Source of the DNA: Undaria pinnatifida | Lineage: Eukaryota > Sar > Phaeophyceae > Laminariales > Alariaceae | NCBI GenBank assembly: GCA_012845835.1 | Contig: JABAKD010000005.1 | Coordinates: 9,876,823-9,940,822, forward strand | Reading direction: 5' to 3' | DNA length: 64,000 nucleotides | Part shown: one piece after another, positions 33,346-45,700 of the stretch | Layout of the letters: the number at the start of each line of letters is the position of its first letter | Numbering within the stretch: position 1 is the first letter of the stretch | Program-made: the position numbers and the translations under genes | Notes under the pieces: generated by a model | Seen by the model: only the letters and a program-made list of their open reading frames with translations | The model's database searches: none | What the model was told of the DNA's origin: nothing

Positions 33346-34298
33346 AAAAATTGAAGGGAAAAAAAAATGATATTACAGCATCGGCCACATGAAGCAATCA
33401 AGATCCGAGCTGCTGGTAGGTGTAGGAGATGTCTTCGAACTGCAACGCCGGCAGCTGTGAGCGAGGCAAGCGTGAGGCGGCATGACGATACTCGGATTGC
33501 CTCAAAGCGCTTCCTAGACGCTTTATGAGATCGCGCCCTCGTCGCCTTTTGTTCTGTATACTATAATCAAGTCCCAAAAGACTTCAGGAGTCACCGTCAT
33601 GAAAAAAACGTTTCAGCCAAAAAGGGGTATACCTCAAACGTCTCGCGCGTCCAAACCCAAGCCGGGATAGCAATCGGCACTGCGAGGCTATCAATAGTAC
33701 AACATCGCTCGGCACCAAATAGCTCAAAATAGCCGCGAAAGACACACCAGGAAATCAATCGGCATGGGAAACAAAAACAAAAAAGAACCTAACCTAAAAC
33801 AAAAAGCCCACCGCCAATAAACTTGAAAAAAAACGCCTGTATACCTCCGTTTTTTCTTCCTTTTCCCTATCTTCGGTGAAAGAAAATCGGATCGGGGGTG
33901 GAGGAGGGCGTGTAGGTGGGTGGTAAAAGGGGGGGGGGGAGGGGGTAGGCTATCAAAAATAGGCAATCACCTTGATATGAAAATGAAACACAAACACACA
34001 CAACAAATACCGGTGTAGAGCGGTACAACAACTACACTGAACACAAGAGCACACACACGAATGCCGCAAATAAAAAGCACACGCACGAACAAATATAAGT
34101 ACCAACAACGCAGCTTGCAAAGATGAGTATTGGCCTGAAATTCGTCGAACTCGCGGCTGACGTCCTTAAAATATTTTTTCGTAAAATATAAAAAATACCG
34201 TACGTGGTACGTATGCTGTGTACGACGTATACCAAAACACAAAACAGAGATAAAAAAAAAAAAAGGAAGGCGCCTCCGCGCCACGCCGCGGCAAGGCC
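33346..34298. other. No gene recognised between convergent SDHAF2 and SCYL1
   Basis: This is A-rich and C/A-rich sequence with an isolated family A right end near 33600-33652. At 34098-34150 is AACGCAGCTTGCAAAGATGAG, a sequence also found at 48722-48750 and 62943-62975. The final part is probably the SCYL1 3' flank. Confidence 0.5.
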
Positions 34299-37200
34299 TC
34301 AGAAGTCTTCCCATCCGTCAGGCGGGGCGATGTCTAGAATCTTCTTGACTGGTGCCGCCGTCGCCGCCTTTGGCTTGCTCTCGCGCTGCGCCCTGTTACA
34401 GTCGAAAAAAACATCCAGAAACGTAGCAACACCGTTTCCGTATATATTTAGGAGTTATACATGGGGGCAGGGGGAAGAGGGAGGGGAGATTAAGCGACGG
34501 AAGTGTGTGTGGGTGTGGGTAGACAGACAGGGAGGGCGGGGGGAGACGGGGGGGGACGTCGGGGTGTACTAATGTCATGCATAGCCATAGTCTTCACCTC
34601 CTTTGGAGCCCTAAGACCGCTCCCTATACTAATTCCAAGTATTTAGCTCCAAAACCGGCTTTCCAGTTGTCAAGGCGTTAATCTCATTGACCCTCGCATC
34701 CTCTGCCGGGATGGAGCACGTCGAATTGTCACCGACCAGGCAGACATTGCGTGCACCATGCGTGAAGCGCGGTGAGGTGTCCCTCGCGTCGCATGAAGCG
34801 TGAGCTGCACCTTACCAACCATATTTTGTGAGGCGGACTTCCGCACCTTATGCATTGCATATGGATGGCAGCTTCGAATGAATTTATTTGTTTTCTTGTG
34901 TGGCCATTTCCAGAGGGAAGGGGAGGGGGGGGGCAAGGGGGGGTTACTCGAAAGTCGGTTCTTGTGTCCGTCCACATCTGCGAAAACATGGACTTTTGTC
35001 TTTCCAGTGTAAACTTCACTTTCCATTCTATACACTACCTGGTATCTACTAAACATGACCTCTTGCTCTTCCAAGCTCAAAATATAGACCCTATAGTCTA
35101 TCGATGACCCCTGCTCTGCCCTTGGATACATCAACATACACATGGCGAACTCTTGTGGAGGGCGGGGGGGGGGGGGCAATGGAGGTGGAGGGGGGCGTTT
35201 CTCGAACGCCGATTCTCATGGCCGTCCACGTCTGCGAAAACAATGGACTCTTTTCTTTCCAATTTAAACACCATACTCAACACGACCTCTTGCTCTTCCA
35301 AGCTTAAAATTGTAATTTTACAAGGTTCCCCTTCGGATGTGATTGGCTTGATATCTCTTGGGGGGGGTGTCTTGAGCTGAAGGGGGACAAAACCCTTGTA
35401 AAAACTGAAGGAAAACAATTAGCCGCCGCCTTTGCTCTTGAATGCAACAAAGAAAAAAGTTGGCCACCGCGCACCGACCAGCCCAAACGAGTTCATTATT
35501 TCTTTTAGTCTATCGATGCATCTTGCTCTGCCCTTGGATAAATTAACATGCACATGATGAACTTTTCTTTCGGAGAAAAAAAAATCGACATTTTTTTCTT
35601 GTACGAGCGAACCTTCTTGCTTTATTCAGGGGCAAAATCCAAATAAATACACCAAGAACCTTTTTTTATCAGGAACACGCTGCGTTTTTTTCTTTCTTTT
35701 TTCAAGACGAAGGCAAATGCCGATACTTTTTGCAAACCCTTTCTTTATTTTTCCATGACGGACAAAAAAAAATAGAATTTCGGCAAAAACCTTCTCGTTT
35801 TTTCCAAGACGGAGGAAAATGTTGAAAATTTCCGCGCACTCTTTTGTTTCTTTCCAGGAACCACAGGGACTCACCTTCTAGCCTCCCGCCGCTTCTGCAG
35901 AGCCTCTCTTCGCCGCGCTGCATCCCCCCCCCCCGCCCCTGCCCCCGCCCCCCCCCCGCCTCCCAGCTTCAGGGAAGCGACCCGAGTTGGTGGGGTAGGG
36001 GACGGGGGCGCGTCATCCCCTATACCGTCAAGGCCGTCCCAGTTCCACCCTTCCCCTGCCCCCCCTACGCCACCACCGCCTCCTTCCCCAGTAGCACCGA
36101 TGCTGGCGTTAGCGTTGGTGAGGGTGACGGAAGGCAGGGTTTTCCCGCCGCCATTCGGAGATGCTGCCCACGCTTGGGTTTCTCTTGCATCCTGGTGGGG
36201 GGGAAGAGGGAGGGGGGGATGGGGGGGGAGTTAGCTACGATAGCCCACGGCACCTCTAGAAAAAACGCCTCGCTCCCCCCACCCTTCCCCCGCAACAAGG
36301 CCCACCGATAAACAAGACAGCAAAAACGCGTCAACGTCCCCGCCGTGCAAGCATTGCCACAACGGTGCACATGCCAAAAAAAATGTACTACCCTCCCCTG
36401 CTACAACCTATAACCCCCCTCCCTATCCTTCACGCCTCCCCATACCACCACAATAGGAGTACCAAAGAGACACTGCTGTTATTCCCTCCACTCCCGCTAT
36501 TCCCTTTACATAAGATGAGAACAAAAAAATTATGCAAATCGTACATGGAAAACAAAAAAAAAAACGCCCAAATGTTGGAGGGGTCTCTGCTAGGAGTAGC
36601 AACGGTGCTCCGTCTCGGAAGGGATCATCAATGGTCAAATGACTAAGGCAAGCAACACGAGTACGCCCCCCCCCCCCCCCCCCCCCCCCCTCCTCTTCTC
36701 CCCCCCCCCTCCCCCCCCCCCCCCCTCCCCATACAAATCGACGAGCAGTGGGACTGCTGAACCCTATGCGCGATAAAAATTGAAGGCAAGAACCGGTGGG
36801 GAAAAGGGGCGACACCTGAGACCACGGCTTGTCCAGAAGCTGGAAAGTAGAAGTGTGAAGAAAAAATCACATTATTTTCGCACCTGCCACACTTCGCCTT
36901 CTACGCTGTCCCTCCCACCCCCCGCGCCCTCCCCCGCCCTAGCTCCAGCACCTGCATAACCATACCTATCCCCGCCCCCCCCACCCCCACCCCCTCCCCC
37001 AACAGGAAGCCCCGCGGCAACAGCGGCCGCAACAGACCCAGGAATGCTAGCAGAAACATGACCCGTGCCATTCAAGTTAAGGCCCATGGCGGTAGTGTGG
37101 TGTCTTGGTACAGTGGGGGTCGAGGAAGGTGCTAGGGTTTTCGATGAAAAGGAGGGGGAAGTGGAGGAAGATGGGGTTGCGTTGGGGTCGGCTGCGGGTT

Positions 37201-39654
37201 CGCTGGGAAGAGCTGAACTTGTCAGGGTCTCTGAGAGCTTGCCCAGCGCCCAGCTGGCGAGAGGGGGGGGGGGAGGGGAAGGAAGGGGAGGGAAGGCGAG
37301 GCGAGGCGAGGGGAGGGGGGGGGGGGGGAAGGCGTGCGCGATGGGGGTAAGGGGGGGGGAGGGGGTGGGGGGGGGGGGGGGGAGGGGGTGGGGGCGGGGG
37401 AGTTGTGGAGGGGGGTGAGGGGGGGGCATCCGCGATGGAGTTAACGTAAGGGGAGTCTTGCAGTCTAAGATTAACATGCAGTCTTAAACGCGCAAAAGAA
37501 ATACACAAAAATCCATCCTACATTCAACATACAAAATGTAAACAAAGGGCATACCTCGAGAAAAAATACACAAAATCAAATATACAACACATTTCTTTTT
37601 TTTAGTTTTTCCCGTCACATTTATTATCCTCGCACTACTTTCGCCCTCCCTCCCAGTAGTAGCTCAGATCCATGGGTCACATAGCGGGCCCTTTTCCCCC
37701 CTCCCCACTACGGTACGTGCCTCCGTTTTTATCGCGAGAAGAATTCAGCATTTTCTTCCCTCGTCGACTCGCGTCGACTCGTACCTACCTGCGCTGCTAG
37801 GCGCTCTCAGCAGTTGATCCCTTTTATGTGCATTTTTTCTGCATTTTGGAAAATAGATCCAAAAAAATCTCACCACGGTGGGAATCGAGCTCAAGGACCA
37901 ACGCTAGTAGTATACGAGGGTAACCACTAGACCACCGGGGCGACCGGCTAGGCACACAACAAATATACAGAATTATGTATATACATACGATCGAAACAAA
38001 AAAATTACGAAAAAACGTACCTTCCCCACTCCGACCCGGTAGAAGCCTTCTTTGCGGCGCTTGCCCCCCCTGTCCCCACCCCCCCACCCCCCCCGCCCCC
38101 ACCGCCTATGCCGCTGCCGACAACGCCGTGGGCCGCCAGCGCAGCCGCATTTTCCTCCGCCTGCTCGCGGGTCGTGACGAGCGAGCAAGTCAGGGCAAGT
38201 GTAAGCGGTAAGTCTGAGAGTTGGCAGGCTATAAGGCCCCCATCAGATACTAGTTCGCCTACTATCATACATAGATAATTCCTGGTTCCTCTACAGAGTC
38301 CTGGTACGTGCCTCTATAGCGCCGTTATGTGCCTCTATAGTGCAAGTATGCGCACTATAGAGGGAAATACCGGCGCTATATTGGCAACCGGCACTACTCC
38401 GCATGCTGCCACTGCTGGTTGTTTCCACCTGTGCCAAGTGATTTCACAGGCACTTTAGCGGGCAACCGGCACTACTCAACCCGCACTATAGAGGGTATAG
38501 TATAACTCGCCGATTGGTCATTTGGTTGGCTACAGCAAGGTATCACAGCATTTTGCCTGCACTAACTGCGGCTTTACGGAATTTTACGGACTTCGGCATC
38601 TTCGTATCTATTTGGCGCGCTCGTTGGCGCGCGTGTGGCTCGATGCGTGGTCTATTCTACACTCACAAAAGAGAAACAAGCCCCCATCATCCCCCCTCCC
38701 CCCAAGGTCAAACAAATGCGTTCGAAGCTATCATCCGATACGCAACAAAATACACACAAGGAGGGAAAGTCCGCCTCACAAGTGGTTCTTAGTAGGATGC
38801 GGCTCACCCTTCATCCGACTCACCCACCGAACACCTCAGGGTGCTTCGGCCTTGGTGCACGCGATGTCTGACTGGTCGGTGAAAGAAAAGACGTGCTCCG
38901 TCCCGGCATTGTAGCAATGCGAGGGTCAATGGTCTCAAGACTACGGCAATGCATAAAATGAGTACCCCCCCCCCTCCCCTCCCCCCTCCCCACTTCCCCC
39001 ACATGAACCCTACCCCTCCACAAAAAAAAGTATATAATGTATGGAAGAAACGTAATGAGCGGCTAAATGTTGGAGGTGTCTCCATTATGAGTAGGAACGG
39101 TGCTCCGTTTCGAAAGGGATGCATGGTGAATGGTCAGAAGACTAAGGCAAGCAACAAAGGAGTACCCCCCCCCCCCCCCCCGGTCCTCACCTCTAGCCTC
39201 TTCCTCTCGAGCTCCTCCACGCGTAGCCTTTCCGACACCTCCCTAAGCTTTAGCAGGTAGGTGTCTACACAGGCGAAGGCAGCCTCCCGAACCGCATCCG
39301 AACCGGGGTCGATGATGCACGGCATCACTGATGGCAATACCTTCGCGCAGACCTATAATATATTATACGACAATGCAGGTCATGAGTCATGGGGAAAGGG
39401 CGGGGGGGGGGGAGAGGACTACAGTAAAGCGTCGTTGTCTTGTTGTGGTTTGCGCTGGAATTGCCTCTACCAACTCCTAGAGGATGTCGCTACTGTAATG
39501 TTTGCCCCTATTATACCAGTACTTTATACTGCTGCTGTTACTGATACCAGTAAATCCGCTGCTACTTCTACTGCTGTACCCCGATTATAACACTACCTTG
39601 CTGCTGCTACTGCTACTGCTACTGCTACTGCTACTGCTGCTGCTGCTGCTGCTG

Positions 39655-39720
<66 letters not shown>

Positions 39721-42700
39721 TTGCTGCCACTATTTTCACTGCAACTCCCCCCCCTCTCTCCCTCCCACCGCCCCCGCCCCCTTCCCCTCCCTACCTCTAC
39801 CCCTCCCCCCCTCCTCCCCTTCCACCCTCCCCCATCCCTCCCTTTTCCACGCGAAAGCGTCGACGGCACTGGCACGCCTCCTTACTGCTACCACTAATGC
39901 CACTGCTACCTCCCCCCCACCCTCCCTTCCCCACGCCCTCTCTCCCCCCCCCCCCGTCCTTCCTTCCCACCTCTTCCGCGCGAAAGTGCTGATGGCACGC
40001 CGCCGTAGCCCTCAGTCCAGCCAGCCTGGTAGCCACAAAGGGGTCCTTAACTCCTCTAGCGAAGGCAGGAAGAAGTATTTTGTCTCGAACAGCAGGGCTA
40101 AGCTGGCCGGCAACTTTTCCCAAGAAGATGATGGCGTTGGTACGGATGGAGTCTTCCGCATCACCCTATTGAGACGTAGGGGGGTGAGGTGGAGGGGCAA
40201 GGGGGAGGGAGCGGGAGGGGGGAGGAAGTGGGGGGGGGGGGGGGGGGTTGGATATCACGATGTTCCCGTGGGGACATTTTTGTTTGAAAAACACACAAGA
40301 TACTCAACAAACAAGAGATAAAACAGACAAACAGCACAAGACACAGCACAAGACACAGCACAAGACACGGGACACAGGACACAAACGAAGGTCACAGACA
40401 AACGTAGACACAGCAAAATTATTGAGCAAGGAAACGGACACCAGGAAAGGCACGCTGAAGTGTACCCAACAAGAAACTCGGGAGCCACGTCATCTAAGTT
40501 CCAGCAGGGGTCTCCTAATAAGGCGGTCTGAGCAAGGCGGTATATCGATACAAGGGGGTCTGAGCAAGGCGGTATCCCTCAACAAGGCGGTCGAAATCGC
40601 TTGGCGCGACCGAGCAATTGCACTCATAACCCGAAACGAATAAGGAGGCTTCCCTCAACAAGGCGGTCACATCGGCATACCACCGCCTTACCGAGGCCCC
40701 CTTGCTGCGGTTTGCAGAACGCCTCCTTACCCCAAACAACAAAAATCCTCACCTGCTACGTAGAGGTGCACCGATCATTTTCAGACTCCTAGCATACGGA
40801 GCCCTATATACTCCACCCCAAAAACTTCCGGACCCGACCCGACTCGACCCGACTCGACGCGACCCGACCGACCCGACCCGACCCGACCCGTGAGATTTCA
40901 ACACCTAACGACCCGACCCAACCTGACCCGTGAGAGTTCGAACACCACTTGACCCCACCCGACCCGACCCGACCCGACCCGACCCGACCCGACCCGACCC
41001 GACCCGACCCGACCCGCCAGGCTCCGAATGACCCATGAGAGCAGGTCACGTCGTGGTACCCCGTTGGTGCCGGGTCCCATAATGGAGCGGGACAGACGCA
41101 TAATATAGAGCGGGACAGACCCATAATAGAGCGGGACAGACGCATAATAGAGCGGGACAGACGCTACGGCAGAGGTGCACCGGTATTTTTCCGAGACTCC
41201 TCTCACTCGAGGAGCTCTATATACCCCCGCCGCCCACCCAAAAAACCTTAACTCGGTACCCTACAGAAGACTTCTGTGAGTTCTGTAACAGATCCAATAC
41301 CCTACAGAGATTACCCGTGCCCTACAGAACCTAACCGTGGAAAAGTGCAACAAATCGACCAACAACCCCATGGCCTAGATAAAAAGAGAAAGAAAAGAAA
41401 ACGTGTTGCGAAAGACCCAGGCATACGGTAGGGGGGGGGGGGGGGGTATTTCTGGAGTCCTTTTTTTTTTGCAGTGGCTCGGGGTTACTCGTCGGGCCAA
41501 TGACCCACCCCCCCTGTTTCTTTTGCGATTCTTAAGCTTTCGTGGTGTTTATATTTTGCGATGAAAAAAAACACATTCGCCATGGAGTGATTAGCTACGC
41601 TGCGCGCCAAAAAAAAATCGCCTCAAATATTTTTTGTCAACAGTCAAGCACAGTCACTCGTACGAGTGGCTCAAACCCGGCAATGAAAAAGGGGTACCCC
41701 CCCCATGAATAATGGGGTACCCCCCTCCATTAAAAAAGGGAATAACCCCCATGAAAAATGGGATACCTCCCCTCCATGAAAAAGGGAGTACCCCCCCTCC
41801 ATGAAAAATGGGGTACCCCCCCAAGAAAATGGGGTACCCCCCATGAAAAAGGGAGTACCCCCCATGAAAAGAGGGTACACCCCCCATGAAAAAGGGGGTA
41901 CCCCCCATGAAAAGGGGGTACCGCCCATGAAAAGGGGGTACCCCCCATGAAAAGGGGGTACCCCCCATGAAAAGGGGGTACCCCCCCATGAAAAAGTGGG
42001 TACCCCCCCCCCAAGAAAAAGGGGGTACCCCCCCCCTAGAAAAAGGGGGTACCCCCCCCCCCTTGCCGTAGCCCTGGTCAACACAAGAAATGACGAAATT
42101 CCAACAAAGATTTTGGGTTAAGAAACACAAGAAAAAAAAAAAAAAGAAAAAAAAAGGGCCATCTCTATCGTAGTAAATGCCGTTTTTTCGCCGCGAAAAT
42201 CACTCGCCACGACCTTAACCTAGAGGACAAAAACACTATCCTGGGGTGTTGCGGGGTCTCACTCTAGCGTGGGTATACTCCGGAGGCGTACCTGTAGCTT
42301 GGCAAGGTGCTTGATGAGCTTCTCGTTCATATTCTTCTCTGACAGTTGGCCCGTAAACGCGACCATGCTCTTCAGGGTAAGCTCTCGGAGCGGTGCCGCG
42401 GCGTCCGTGAATCCCGCGCACAGAGGCTCGAATACCTGAACAAGAGGCACGTAATAAATGGGGAGGGGAGGAGGGAGGGCACGTATTAATTTCCTGCTTT
42501 CCTTATTAATACCAGGTAGTTGATAATTGACAAACAAAGCATCCCTTCCGAGACGGAGCATCGTTGCTACTCCAAATAGAGACATCTCCAACATTCGGGC
42601 GTTCACTACGTTTTTCCACACACTACATAAGCTATGTTTGAAGGTGAGCGGGAGGGGGATCCGAGGCTCAAACACTGATGGAGGCATGTGGGATAGGGGC

Positions 42701-45700
42701 GGGGGGGGGCTCTTTTTCATACGTAGCCGCAGTCGTAAGACCATAGACCCTCGCATCCCTACTATGCCGGAACGGAGCACGTCGGGTTTTCACCGACCAG
42801 GCAGACATCGCGTGCACCACGCGCAAAGCGCCGTGAGGTGTTCGGCGAGCCGCATGCAGGGTGAGCCGCATCCTACTCAGAACCACTTGTGAAGCGGACT
42901 TCCGCACCTTGTGTGTACTTTCTTTCATGTCGGATGACAGCGTCGAACGAATGTATTAGTTCTTTGGCGCGGCCGCTACCAGAGACAGCAATGAGACAGC
43001 AATGGGGATACTATGTAACTGTAGGGTGGGTTCCTTACCACATGCACACTACGTGATACCACCCCCTTGCGCGGAGCTAAAGGTTCTCCACTCCGCACAA
43101 TACAATCTAACTCAACCACCATCTCGGTTACCGCGACAAAATAAATACGATTAAAAAAAATACGGTACCCTGGTGGTTTAGCCCACGTAGTGAGAGGCGT
43201 GTTTTTCTTTTTGGGGGGGGGGGAGCAAACCGTACGTAAAGAGGCTCAAACATATACCTGGTACGAAGTTCAGAAACTAAAGACGCCTGTGAGATATACT
43301 ATCTGTGAAGAGGCATGCCAGAGATAACGGGAGGGATGATGTATTGTACGCAGAGGGATGTAAACCGTCAACGAAAGGAGGCATGTTAGAAAAAGGTGGA
43401 GGCGGGGGGGGGGCGAGGAGGGGCGAATCTTGGGTAGAGAAGCTTAGGATACGAACCAACAACACAACACAAACCAACAACACAACACAAATCAAACAGC
43501 AACGCACAAACACCACAACACCACACAACACAACAAACAACCAAACACAACCCAACACACAACCCCAACCGACCCAACCAATACCATAACCCAACCCAGC
43601 CCAACCTAGCCCAACCCAACCAAACCCAACCAAACCCAACCCAACCCAACCCAACCCAACCAAGCCCAACCCAACCCAACCCAAAACGCACCTGTTCGTT
43701 AACCACCTTATCTTGGAGGCGTTTCGCATAAGAGGGGATGCTCGTGAGAAGCATGACCCTAACCCCTCGATCGTTCACAGCGAACAGTCCTGCCAGTGCG
43801 GGCTGTATGGTCGAGTGGAAGTCGGCCTCATCCATTTCCTTAGAGAGCTGCACAAAAGAACATCATGACAGTTCGTGGTGGTAGTGTTAGAGGCCATGGC
43901 GGTCGGGAGGGGGGGGGGGGTGTTATTGGTGGCGGTGGTGGGGGTGAGGTGGGGGGAGGGGGGGGGGGGCGCTGGTGGGGGTGGGGGTGAGGTGGGGGCG
44001 GGGGGGGCGCGCTGGTGGTGGTGGGTTGGAGGTGGTGGTGGTGGTGGGGGGGGGGGGAGGGCTGTGGCGGTGGTAGTGGTAGTAGTGTTGGTGTTGTTGA
44101 TGTTGGCGGTGTGATGGTGGTAGAGGTGGCGGTGGTGCCAGTGGGGGGGGGTGGTAATGGTGGTGGTGGTGGTGGTGGTGGTGGTGGCGATGGTGGTAGA
44201 GATATTAGTGGTAGTGTTGGTGTTGGGGTTGGCGATATTGGTGCTGGTATTGTTGAAGGTTGTGATTAGGGTGTTGGTGCTTGGTTGCGGTGTTGGAGTC
44301 GGTAACGACGATGGTGTCAGTGGTGGTGATTGTGTTTCAGTGTTGGTGATATAAGACAGTGGCGTACCCACTTTACGACCGTCCGGTTCAACCTTTCGGG
44401 AGATAAGACCGGGTAAATTGGCTGAAGTCACGAGAAAAAACAACAGGGCTTTTAGGGGGTCATGATCCGGCCCGCGGGTCGAGCCCGGTCGGGTCAGAAG
44501 GTATTCGCAAATTTCACGGGTCGGGTCGTCAGGAGATGCAAGAAATCTCACGGGTCGGGTCGGGTCACCCTGACCTGGCCCGACCCGCGAGCAGTGACCC
44601 GATCGTGAAAAGCCCTTGAAAAACTAATTCAAGCTATGACTGATCCATGTTATCAGCAGAAAAAAAACAGCAAGACCTTAGCAGAGATGAGACCGCCAAA
44701 ATTGGCTTTGTCACGGGGGTGGTCTTAAAAAAGTGGATACACGACTGTAGCTCGCACTGCTGCGCGGTCTTTTCCTATCCTTAGACGCCCGATAACATCA
44801 CATCACGCTCGTGGGTTTTTTTCGGTCGCTATACACAGATCCAAAAACTGTCAACGACGGTGCTCAAGGTGAGCGCGGCGGGTGCCCAGGTAGGTGACGG
44901 AAATCTCGGTCAGCGTCAAGCACTCGGTGCATGGGGAGGAGGGGTGTGGCGGGGAAAAACAGCTTTTTTCACGGGTCAGATAAATCTGGGCCGGATCGGG
45001 TCAGGGCCACCCGGCCCGACCCGTAATATTAGAAAACCCCCCGACCCGTCCCGACACGACCCGTGAGATTTCCAACACCTTCTGACCAAATACCGGTTGC
45101 ACGCTATAGCGCCTGTGCTATCGCTTGACACAGATGGAGACAATCAGTAGTGGCAGTATGCGGAGTAGTGCCGGCTGCCGATAGAGTGCCGGCACTTTCC
45201 TCTATAGTGCACATACCTGCACTATAGAGGCACATACCGACATTATAGAGGCAAACACCGGCACTACATAGGCACATACCGGCACTAAAGAGGGAAGGAC
45301 CACTACTATCGAATAGACCCTATTAGAACTGCCCCTGTTCTTGTTTTTGACGGCTTATTGGGGAGCATTAGTGTGGGAATTAAAAAAAACATCACACACC
45401 GTCACCACACACGGTGTGGTCAATGAAGACCATGTAATACAAGTTCCTCGTATCACCGCAAAATCAATTCATTGGGTCGCAAAATATTCCCAACAGTTGG
45501 AATATTTTTTTAATCGAGCAGAAAATTAACTTTTTTGTCGTTGAAGAGTGTTAATCCCCCCCCCCCCCCGCCACTTCCTCCCCCCTGCTCCACATTGGCA
45601 GTAGTTCAAGCGGAGAATGGGCGGGGGGGGTTCTCTCCCCCCCTCACACCCCTTTAAACGATTAAAAACTATCCCTCCCCCCACTCCCCCATCTCCAGAC

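Noticed and set aside
36872-37508. Proline-rich extension of the SCYL1 exon upstream of 37253
   Set aside because: The homopolymer C tract before the CAG acceptor is best read as a pyrimidine tract, and the phase with the preceding exon fits a start at 37253.
41654-42130. Repetitive GGTPFSWG frames on minus
   Set aside because: They come from the 19-25 bp minisatellite.
43775-44551. 258-codon minus-strand frame covering a SCYL1 exon
   Set aside because: Only 44421-44368 and the 43847 exon within it are supported. The rest is GGT/ACC low complexity, and the apparent N-terminus lies in a GGGTC repeat.
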